NCBI GenBank assembly: GCA_016209665.1 | Contig: JACQVT010000750.1 | Span: forward strand, 1-5,718 | DNA: 5,718 nucleotides | From: Planctomycetota bacterium | Lineage (GTDB): Bacteria; Planctomycetota; Phycisphaerae; UBA1845; PWPN01 | Reading direction: 5' to 3' | In this document: positions 1-4,992 of the stretch, piece after piece | How positions within the stretch are numbered: position 1 is the stretch's first letter | Layout of the letters: every line of letters begins with the position of its first letter | Program-made: the position numbers and the translations under genes | Notes under the pieces: model-generated | What the model saw: only the letters and a program-made list of their open reading frames with translations | Databases searched by the model: none | Told to the model about the DNA's origin: nothing

Positions 1-87
1 GCGTTGGGGAAGGGGGCGTTGGCCAATACCGGCCGCTCCCTACGGTCGCGGTTCGGAAAGGGCTTCCCATGTGCCCTTGGAATGTGG

Positions 88-116
88 TTGCCCCGACAGT
101 ACGTTTATTGCACAAT
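88..116 (+). promoter_or_regulatory. Candidate sigma70-type promoter for the protease gene
   Basis: TTGCCC (88-93) and CACAAT (111-116) are separated by exactly 17 bp, and each matches 4 of 6 bases of the TTGACA/TATAAT consensus. Transcription would begin near 123. That excludes the upstream in-frame ATG at 69 as the working start and favours the ATG at 150, which has a G-rich stretch at 134-143 as a possible ribosome binding site. The region is locally AT-rich in GC-rich surroundings. This is a by-eye match only. Confidence 0.35.
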
Positions 117-118
117 AA
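105..118. promoter_or_regulatory. Small palindrome overlapping the candidate -10 (possible operator)
   Basis: TTATTG (105-110) and CAATAA (113-118) are perfect inverted 6-mers with a 2-nt spacer. Adding 103-104 and 119-120 gives 8-bp arms with one mismatch. It covers the putative -10 CACAAT of the protease promoter, where a repressor site could sit. An AT-rich palindrome stands out in GC-rich DNA, but a 6-bp arm can arise by chance and no regulator gene is next to it. Confidence 0.3.
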
Positions 119-149
119 GCTCGACGGAAGACCAGGGTGGGGGTTCCTG

Positions 150-1187
150 ATGGGGACCGTGGTGAACGAGATGGATCGACGCGGCCGGCCGGCGTCCGCC
201 GCCCGGCGGATACGGCTGCGGTGCGCGCCGCGCATTCTCGCGCTCCTCCCGCTCGTGATCGGCGCCGGCGGGATCGCCTGGGGGCAGGCGGCGGCGGAAG
301 ACCTTCGAGCGGATCTCCCGGGCAAGACAGTCCGGTCGCTCAAGGTCTTCGGCGAGGACGACCGGACACTCGTCGGCGATACCACCCGGTTTCCCTGGTC
401 CGCCATCGGCCTGCTGGAGGCGCGCTGGTACACCACGGGACCGCTCTACCAGGTGAGCAGCGGCACGGGAGCCCTCATCGGCAGGAGTGTCGTGCTGACC
501 GCCGGCCATTGCATCTACGATCCCGATCGCGGCTGGGCTGACCAAGTCATCTTCATCCCCGGCAAGAACGGCGACGACGAGCCGTTCGGACGCGCCTACT
601 CCACGCACACGGTTTCCCAGCGGGCCTGGGTCGAGGATCAGGATGCCCGCTACGACCTCGCGATGATCGTGCTCGACGAACCTCTCGGCGAGCAGACCGG
701 TCACATGGAAATCGCGGTCCAGCCGACGTCGTTCTTTATCAACCGCAACCTGAACACCGCCGGCTATCCCGGCGAGGAGCGGCCCGCGGGCTACCAATAC
801 CTCAGTTCCGGGCCTGCCATCGACGTGCAGGACGGTCTCATCCGCGACACGATGGATTCCGAGCCCGGGCAGAGCGGCTCGCCCGTCTGGTACTATGAGC
901 CCGAGGGCGAGGTCCGCCGGCTCGTCGGCGTTCTCAGCGGCAGCCGCGAGGTGGTGTCCGACGGCCAGGTGGTCGACTCCTACAATGTGGCGGTCCACAT
1001 CGACGCGACGTTCGCCGGCTGGATCAACGACACGCTCGCCAAGTACGACAACGACACGCAGCCGGTTTCCGTGACCACCACGCATACCACGACGCCCACG
1101 ACCGACCCACCCCCGCTCTGCGGCAGCGGGGCAGCGCTGGCGGCCGTGCCGCCGATGCTGCTGCTGTTCGTCCGCCGCCGTCGGTGA
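150..1187 (+). CDS. Secreted V8/Mpr-like trypsin-fold serine protease with C-terminal sorting-type tail
   Basis: Predicted exported serine endopeptidase of the chymotrypsin fold (family S1, V8/glutamyl-endopeptidase-like). It would cleave proteins outside the cytoplasm; its specificity cannot be read from sequence. Numbering is from the ATG at 150 (345 aa). An Arg-rich n-region and hydrophobic core (about 29-43) end in Ala-Ala-Ala (47-49), a good signal peptidase I site. A short pro-region precedes the core at about 82. The triad is visible: His120 in TAGHC, Asp169 in YDLAM and Ser242 in GQSGSPV; a GYPG motif lies at 205-208, as in Mpr-type enzymes. The end is tripartite: Thr/Pro-rich linker (306-322), Cys-Gly-Ser-Gly (324-327), hydrophobic stretch (to about 341) and four terminal Arg. 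ATGs at 69 (with GGAAAGGG upstream) and 171 are alternative starts. I chose 150 because of the promoter placement and the G-rich site before it. The methyltransferase gene converges 10 nt downstream. Confidence 0.88.
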   Translation: MGTVVNEMDRRGRPASAARRIRLRCAPRILALLPLVIGAGGIAWGQAAAEDLRADLPGKTVRSLKVFGEDDRTLVGDTTRFPWSAIGLLEARWYTTGPLYQVSSGTGALIGRSVVLTAGHCIYDPDRGWADQVIFIPGKNGDDEPFGRAYSTHTVSQRAWVEDQDARYDLAMIVLDEPLGEQTGHMEIAVQPTSFFINRNLNTAGYPGEERPAGYQYLSSGPAIDVQDGLIRDTMDSEPGQSGSPVWYYEPEGEVRRLVGVLSGSREVVSDGQVVDSYNVAVHIDATFAGWINDTLAKYDNDTQPVSVTTTHTTTPTTDPPPLCGSGAALAAVPPMLLLFVRRRR

Positions 1188-1197
1188 GTTCTCATCG

Positions 1198-1857
1198 CTA
1201 CGCTACGCCCACGGTCAGGAGCGCCGGCATCCAGAAGCTGAACTTGCGGCGGCGGATCTCGCGGAACCCGGCCTGGACGAAGTATTCGTGGATCTTGGAC
1301 CACGGGGCGTGGTGGACCTCCTTCTCGACGTGGCCGATGATCACGTCGAAGGCGATCCACCCGATGATGTTGTCGCGGAAGCCGTCGATGAGCATCAGCC
1401 GTCCGTCCGGTCGGAGCACGCGTCGCATCTCGTGGACGACCTGCTGCTGGTGCGGATAGTGATGGAACGAGTTGCTGCACGTGACCGCGTCGAACGAGGC
1501 GTCGGCGAACGGCAGGTGTTGGGAGTCGGCGTTGACGTAGCGCAGGCGGTCGGCGGCGCCGGCGGCGTGGGCCTTGGTCGAGGCGACGCGGCACATGGCC
1601 TCGGCGTAGTCTAGGCCGACGATTCGGGCGGGCAGGGGGGAGGCGGCCAGCATGGCGTCGAAGGTGCCCGTGCCGCAGCCGATGTCGAGCAGGTCGAAGG
1701 GCCCGTCCTCGCGGCCCCGCCAGGCTTGCAGCTCCTCGAGGAACATGCGATACGACGGCTGAAACAAAAACCGGTTGAGCAGTGAATGGTCGTACGTACC
1801 AGCCCAGGCTTCAAACTGGTTTTTGGCCCGGGATTTCATGGAGTGTCGGCTGTGCAT
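1198..1857 (-). CDS. Class I SAM-dependent methyltransferase (UbiE/Methyltransf_11 type)
   Basis: Predicted cytoplasmic S-adenosylmethionine-dependent methyltransferase, 219 aa, about the usual length for a stand-alone Methyltransf_11 protein. Motif I is LLDIGCGTG at 56-64, the SAM-binding glycine loop. The acidic residue at the end of strand 2 is Asp83 in GLDYAEAM. Asn-Ala-Asp (109-111) is followed by the motif II region LPFADASFDAVTCSNSFHHY (115-134), and motif III is RVLRPDGRLML at 146-156. The N-terminal AWAGTYDHSLLNR resembles the start of UbiE/MenG-like enzymes, but the neighbours include no quinone genes, so the substrate is unknown. The C-terminal third is more hydrophobic and may cover the substrate. 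An in-frame ATG at 1839 (Met7) is an alternative start; neither has a convincing ribosome binding site. It converges on the protease gene and diverges from the membrane glycosyltransferase gene. A 19-bp palindrome lies 28 nt upstream. Confidence 0.9.
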   Translation of the reverse strand: MHSRHSMKSRAKNQFEAWAGTYDHSLLNRFLFQPSYRMFLEELQAWRGREDGPFDLLDIGCGTGTFDAMLAASPLPARIVGLDYAEAMCRVASTKAHAAGAADRLRYVNADSQHLPFADASFDAVTCSNSFHHYPHQQQVVHEMRRVLRPDGRLMLIDGFRDNIIGWIAFDVIIGHVEKEVHHAPWSKIHEYFVQAGFREIRRRKFSFWMPALLTVGVA

Positions 1858-1885
1858 GTCCGCAGATTACTGCAAGCCCGTCCCG

Positions 1886-1904
1886 CGGACAACCACGTTG
1901 TCCG
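1886..1904. promoter_or_regulatory. Perfect 8-3-8 palindrome upstream of the methyltransferase gene (candidate operator)
   Basis: CGGACAAC (1886-1893) and GTTGTCCG (1897-1904) are exact inverted repeats around CAC. The 19-bp dyad is 28 nt upstream of the methyltransferase ATG. On the minus strand its inner half contains TTGTCC, a 4-of-6 match to a -35 box, so a bound protein could block the promoter. The length and symmetry suit a homodimeric repressor site, but no regulator is encoded in the window. An RNA hairpin in the 5' leader is a less likely alternative. Confidence 0.45.
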
Positions 1905-1960
1905 GGCAGAGTTCCGGTCGGGTCCGTGGCAGTTTGGGCGGCGAGAACGAGGGAGTGGTT

Positions 1961-2051
1961 TCAGAGCCCAAAGCGTAAGCGACGGGTTGCCCCGACAAAC
2001 ACAGGCCCAATGTAGTCGCGGCAACCCGCTCGCTTGCGCTCGGGGCTCTGA
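1961..2051. repeat. Long imperfect inverted repeat (REP-like intergenic hairpin)
   Basis: The left arm (1961-1996, beginning TCAGAGCCC and containing AAGCGTAAGCGACGGGTTGC) matches the reverse complement of the right arm (2015-2051). There are four mismatches and one 1-nt gap over about 37 bases. The loop is 18 nt (1997-2014). The right arm, read on the minus strand, has the internally repetitive core CGAGCGCAAGCGAGCGGGTTG. From memory, phrases of this sort recur between genes in planctomycete genomes; I cannot confirm that here. It lies in the divergent intergenic region, outside both genes, with no T-run to make it a standard terminator. It could be a dispersed palindromic element of the REP/MITE kind. 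Confidence 0.7.
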
Positions 2052-2099
2052 CTTGCATCGCCGATGCCATCACGCGCCATGTTGATTGGAACGCGGCGA

Positions 2100-2127
2100 T
2101 TGCGTCGAGTCAGCGTGCGCATACAAT
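2100..2127 (+). promoter_or_regulatory. Candidate promoter for the membrane glycosyltransferase gene
   Basis: TTGCGT (2100-2105) and TACAAT (2122-2127) are spaced by 16 bp; TACAAT matches the -10 consensus at 5 of 6 positions. Transcription would begin at or next to the ATG at 2134, giving a leaderless or nearly leaderless message. This fits the lack of a ribosome binding site before that ATG and argues against the in-frame TTG at 2086, which lies upstream of the promoter. Confidence 0.4.
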
Positions 2128-2133
2128 GCCCCC

Positions 2134-4002
2134 ATGGCCGACGAGGGTGTCGAGCAACCAGGTGTGGGTGACCCAGACGTTGCGGCCGGCGGAGGCCGAG
2201 CCATTCCGTGGTCGTCGGTGGGGCTGTTGATCATGGCGGCCGCGATCTGCTGGACCGGCAGCCGGCTGCTGCCGGCATTGCCGCCGACCGTCGTCGCCGC
2301 CGATTCCGCCGAGAACTGGCTCCAGTTCGGCGAACGCTGCGTGCGGGACACGCTTGGGGTGTGCTGCGTCCTGTTCGTCGCCCTTGCGGCGGCCGTATTC
2401 GTCCCTTCCGTCGGTCTGTTTCTGGAGCGCCTGGTTCTTCGCAGCTCGCTGCGGTGGTTCCTGGCCGTGAACATCGCTGTGTCCGTGGTGTCGTCGGCGT
2501 GGTTCGCCTACGTGGTCATGAACCACATGACGCACATCCCGGACGAGACCTCGATGCTCTTCCAGGCCCAGATCCTCGCGTCGGGGCGGTTGTATGCGAA
2601 GTCTCCGCCGATACCCGAGGCGTTCGACTTCGAGTTCATCATCACCGACCCCCCGAAGTGGTACGGCAAGTACTTCATCGGGCAGTCGCTGTTCCTGGTG
2701 CCCGGGGTTTGGCTGGGCCTGCCGTGGCTGATGCATCCGCTGCTGATCGGCGGGTGCGTCTGGCTGACGTTCATCATGGGGCGGACGTTCTTGAACGAGA
2801 AGATCGCCCGCGCGGCCACGGTGATCATGACCTTCTCGCCGATGCGGTTGTACCTCGGCGGGACCATGATGGGTCACGCCAGCTCGCTGGTGATGCTCGC
2901 GATCTTCGCCTTGGCGGTGTTCCGCGTCGTGCGCGAGCCGCGGCGCTGGGGCTGGGGGCTCGCCGGGGGGTTCTTCGTGGGTATGGCGTTCAATGCCCGG
3001 CCGCTGACCGCGGTGGGCATGGCCCTGGCGATCCTGATCGTGGTGATCGTCTGTTTCCCCTGGCGGCGATTTGACTGGCGAACGGCGGCGGCGTTCGCGG
3101 TCGGCTTCGGCTTTTGGATCGGCGTGTTCCTGGCCTACAACAAGGCGCTGACCGGCGATCCGCTGCTGACGCCGTTCAACAAGTGGTCGCGGCACGACCG
3201 CGTCGGCTTCGGCAGCGACGTGGGACTGGAATACTGGCTCGACACCGACAAGGGGCACTCGCTGCGGCGGGGGCTGCTGCGGGACTCCTACTACAACCTC
3301 GACGCCCTGGGGCCCAGCCTGACCGGCTGGGGGCAGGTGACGCTGCCTTTGTTGGTGCTGCCGCTGTTCGTGCGGCGGTGGCGATGGAAGGGGCTGATCC
3401 TGCTGGCGGCCTGGCTGGGGCTGGTGGGGATCCACGTGCTGCACGTTTCGAGCGGCGTGCTCATGGGACAGCCGCGCTACTGGTCGGAGGCGATGCCGAT
3501 GCTGCTGCTGCTGGTGGCCATCTCGGCCGCGATCGTGCGGGCGGCGCTGCCCCGAGTGTGCCGCTACCTGGGCTTGCTGCCCGCCGTCCGCACCGGGCGG
3601 TCGGCGGCGTGGCTTGTCGGAGGGGCGCTGACGCTGGCGACGTTCTACGTGGGGCACTGGCCCCTGATCGATGTCTGCCGCGGCTGGACGTTCGGCCACA
3701 AGGTTACCGTCCGGGATCTGGCGGAGTCCCGGGGCCTTACCGATGCGATCGTCTTCGTCAAGACGGGCCACTACCGGACGCAACTGCACGGCGGTGTGAT
3801 CGACCTGTATCCGACCACGTTCATTCTGAACAAGCCCGACCTGTCGACCCCCATCATCTTCGCCCGCGACCTCGGCCCGGCGACCAACGCCCAACTGCTC
3901 AAGCACTTCCCGAACCGCCAGGCCTACTGGCTCGATCCCCGGCAGGGGGAAGAGATGGATTTCATCCCGCTCTCGAGGGTCCAGACGCTGCCCGCCGGAT
4001 AG
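2134..4002 (+). CDS. Multi-pass membrane glycosyltransferase, GT-C / family 39-like
   Basis: Predicted integral membrane protein of 622 aa, resembling polyprenyl-phosphate-sugar-dependent glycosyltransferases (family 39, PMT/ArnT-like). These move a sugar from a lipid carrier to a protein or lipid acceptor on the outer face of the membrane. I count about a dozen hydrophobic segments, for example near 27-46, 73-95, 107-129, 183-217, 248-265, 274-309, 317-336, 402-436, 452-470 and 491-507. After the third, in the first large outer loop, HIPDETSMLFQAQILASGRL (134-153) carries the Asp137-Glu138 pair typical of the family's catalytic loop. WYGKYFIGQSLFLVPG and MMGHASSLVML also look like family patterns. 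Residues from about 520 form a soluble C-terminal domain. Donor and acceptor are unknown. A TTG at 2086 would add 16 residues. I chose the ATG at 2134 because TACAAT lies just upstream. No partner gene for the carrier sugar is nearby. Confidence 0.82.
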   Translation: MADEGVEQPGVGDPDVAAGGGRAIPWSSVGLLIMAAAICWTGSRLLPALPPTVVAADSAENWLQFGERCVRDTLGVCCVLFVALAAAVFVPSVGLFLERLVLRSSLRWFLAVNIAVSVVSSAWFAYVVMNHMTHIPDETSMLFQAQILASGRLYAKSPPIPEAFDFEFIITDPPKWYGKYFIGQSLFLVPGVWLGLPWLMHPLLIGGCVWLTFIMGRTFLNEKIARAATVIMTFSPMRLYLGGTMMGHASSLVMLAIFALAVFRVVREPRRWGWGLAGGFFVGMAFNARPLTAVGMALAILIVVIVCFPWRRFDWRTAAAFAVGFGFWIGVFLAYNKALTGDPLLTPFNKWSRHDRVGFGSDVGLEYWLDTDKGHSLRRGLLRDSYYNLDALGPSLTGWGQVTLPLLVLPLFVRRWRWKGLILLAAWLGLVGIHVLHVSSGVLMGQPRYWSEAMPMLLLLVAISAAIVRAALPRVCRYLGLLPAVRTGRSAAWLVGGALTLATFYVGHWPLIDVCRGWTFGHKVTVRDLAESRGLTDAIVFVKTGHYRTQLHGGVIDLYPTTFILNKPDLSTPIIFARDLGPATNAQLLKHFPNRQAYWLDPRQGEEMDFIPLSRVQTLPAG

Positions 4003-4193
4003 GCCGCAGCGCGAGGGGACACATTCGCCACCAGCAGGACTTCACCGCCTGGCACCGCACTCGCACGGGTACCGGGGGGAATCGGCGATCCGGCCTGTGA
4101 CTGAGGACTCGCGTTCGGGTTGGGCACGCACGTCCGTCTCACGGGCCATTCTTCCCCTCGGTGATGGCTCCCTTCCATCTGGCGGGCCGGTAA

Positions 4194-4201
4194 CATACAA
4201 T
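4194..4201 (+). promoter_or_regulatory. Candidate -10 element (CATACAAT) for the UPF0175 gene
   Basis: CATACAAT contains TACAAT (4196-4201), a 5-of-6 match to the -10 consensus, and is identical to the 8-mer before the membrane glycosyltransferase gene. No good -35 is seen 16-18 bp upstream. Transcription would begin near 4207, leaving about 13 nt before the ATG at 4220; the GAGG at 4208-4211 could act as ribosome binding site. The preceding gap from 4003 shows no gene and no clear terminator. Confidence 0.35.
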
Positions 4202-4219
4202 CATGGTGAGGTGGCGCGT

Positions 4220-4468
4220 ATGCCAGTCGTGAGCATTCCAGACGACATTCTCAAGGAGGCCGGCTCGAGCGAGCACGAGGCCGTGGTCGAGTTCGCCTGT
4301 CGCTTGTTTGACGCGGGAAAACTGACGCTGTGGTCCGCGGCAAGATTCGCCGGGCTAGATCGCAACGGAATGGAAGACGCCCTGCTGGCACGCAAGATTG
4401 CCATTTACCGACCGCAAGCGAGCGACCTGGCTGAAGACCTAGCAACGCTCGAGCACCTGGGGCTGTAG
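4220..4468 (+). CDS. UPF0175 family small protein, probable antitoxin
   Basis: An 82-residue protein that I recognise as UPF0175. Family hallmarks are the opening VVSIPDDILKEAG (3-15), the EAVVEFACRLFDAGKLTL core (20-37), a helix-turn-helix-like stretch AARFAGLDRNGMEDALLARK (40-59) and the closing IYRPQASDLAEDLATLEHLG (62-81). Members are often found just upstream of PIN-domain toxin genes and are treated as antitoxins, with the helix-turn-helix part suggesting DNA binding and autoregulation. That role is family knowledge, not shown here. The ATG at 4220 has GAGG 8 nt upstream and gives the usual family length; a GTG at 4097 would add 41 residues unlike the family. No intact toxin follows; only a short broken frame begins 2 nt after the stop. 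Confidence 0.85.
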   Translation: MPVVSIPDDILKEAGSSEHEAVVEFACRLFDAGKLTLWSAARFAGLDRNGMEDALLARKIAIYRPQASDLAEDLATLEHLGL

Positions 4469-4470
4469 TC

Positions 4471-4533
4471 TTGTCCATCGTTGTGAGTGCCAGCCAGCTC
4501 CGCGCCGACATTTTGCGGCAAGCTGGGGAATAG
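4471..4533 (+). pseudogene. Remnant resembling the N-terminus of a Phd/YefM antitoxin (or a PIN toxin)
   Basis: Starting at TTG 4471, 2 nt after the UPF0175 stop, the frame encodes 20 residues ending in a stop at 4531-4533. After the first residue it reads SIVVSASQLRADILRQAGE. VSASQLRADI-R matches, without gaps, the start of many Phd/YefM-type antitoxins, which continue for a further 50-70 residues. A poorer match, needing a gap, is IVVSDTSPLRA, the start of DUF3368-type PIN toxins, which is the expected partner at this position. The other forward frames after 4533 do not continue either family, so this looks like a deletion scar rather than a simple frameshift. Chance similarity is possible at this length. 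Confidence 0.4.
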
Positions 4534-4688
4534 AACCTTGTGTGAACACCCGGCTGCGGCTCCGCTCTGGCGTCCGCGGATTGGGGCTTGGAGGGGATGA
4601 CGTTCGGTCATCGGCACAAGGCGCCTGAAGCCGCCCAGATTGAACTGCGTCCTCTTACTCGCCTCCTTTACGTGGGGAATTCGAAGCG

Positions 4689-4913
4689 TCAGGTCCGGTC
4701 CTGTCTCTGCTTGACGGCGGCGATGACTTCCTCATCGTCAACGGAATCCAGCCACTGGTGCCGTTCCTTGCTGTAGTCGCCGCGCCCGGCGTCGTACTGC
4801 CGGAGGAAGCGGGTCGTGCCAGCCGGGCCGAGACGATCGAGTAAGGCCTGAAAGCCCTCTCGCCGTATCTCCGGCTGGGTCGTGGTTCTAACGTTTGCGG
4901 TCTTGCGGTTCAT
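4689..4913 (-). CDS. Conserved small hypothetical protein (possible antitoxin-like)
   Basis: A 74-residue soluble protein with no signal peptide or membrane segment. The central part is GFQALLDRLGPAGTTRFLRQ (19-38) followed by YDAGRGDYSKERHQWLDSVD (39-58). It resembles a recurring family of short hypothetical proteins that share the G-D-Y-(T/S)-x-E-R-H-x-W-L motif and a charged helical C-terminus. I recall these near toxin-antitoxin genes, but no biochemical function is known to me. The ATG at 4913 is preceded by TATATC directly abutting it and has no ribosome binding site. The frame stays open upstream to 5135, but that part overlaps the divergent peptidase gene and has a Thr/Pro-rich composition unlike a real extension. 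The gene converges on the UPF0175 gene and its 5' end lies 79 nt from the divergent peptidase start. Confidence 0.72.
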   Translation of the reverse strand: MNRKTANVRTTTQPEIRREGFQALLDRLGPAGTTRFLRQYDAGRGDYSKERHQWLDSVDDEEVIAAVKQRQDRT

Positions 4914-4925
4914 GATATATGCGCG

Positions 4926-4954
4926 TTGACAATCGGTGGGGGGTGGGGGAGAAT
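4926..4954 (+). promoter_or_regulatory. Near-consensus promoter for the S41 peptidase gene
   Basis: A perfect -35 box, TTGACA (4926-4931), is followed after exactly 17 bp by GAGAAT (4949-4954), which matches TATAAT at 4 of 6 positions. The spacer is strongly G-rich. Transcription would begin near 4961, giving a leader of about 32 nt before the ATG at 4993. It lies 12 nt from the divergent small gene's start, so both genes may share control. Confidence 0.5.
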
Positions 4955-4992
4955 CGCACGCTGGGGTTGTGACCTCGTTGAGTTCAGTCGGC

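Noticed and set aside
1..68. End of an upstream gene or leader before the protease
   Set aside because: A short direct repeat GCGTTGG (1-7 and 16-22) is present, but no coding frame or structure could be supported in so short a stretch.
105..1085. 326-residue open frame on the minus strand opposite the protease
   Set aside because: It is antisense to a gene with a complete catalytic triad, has a low-complexity Arg/Gly/His-rich composition and no recognisable domain. Long antisense frames are expected in GC-rich coding DNA.
1186..1200. Shared terminator between the convergent protease and methyltransferase genes
   Set aside because: Only 10 nt lie between the two stops and no stem or T-run is visible; termination must occur inside the opposite gene or by another mechanism.
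1775..2085. Several short frames across the divergent intergenic region
   Set aside because: They run through the palindrome and the hairpin repeat, share no protein-family feature and overlap the methyltransferase start.
2110..3906. 598-residue open frame on the minus strand opposite the glycosyltransferase
   Set aside because: It is rich in Arg, Gln, His and Pro with no domain, and mirrors the codon bias of the plus-strand membrane protein. It is a shadow frame despite its length.
3114..4100. 328-residue open frame overlapping the end of the glycosyltransferase
   Set aside because: Ala/Arg/Gly-rich composition without motifs, in the wrong frame of a well-supported gene.
4596..4612. Inverted repeat GATGAC-GTTCG-GTCATC as a terminator or operator
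   Set aside because: Arms are only 6 bp, there is no T-run on either strand, and it has no clear relation to either flanking gene.
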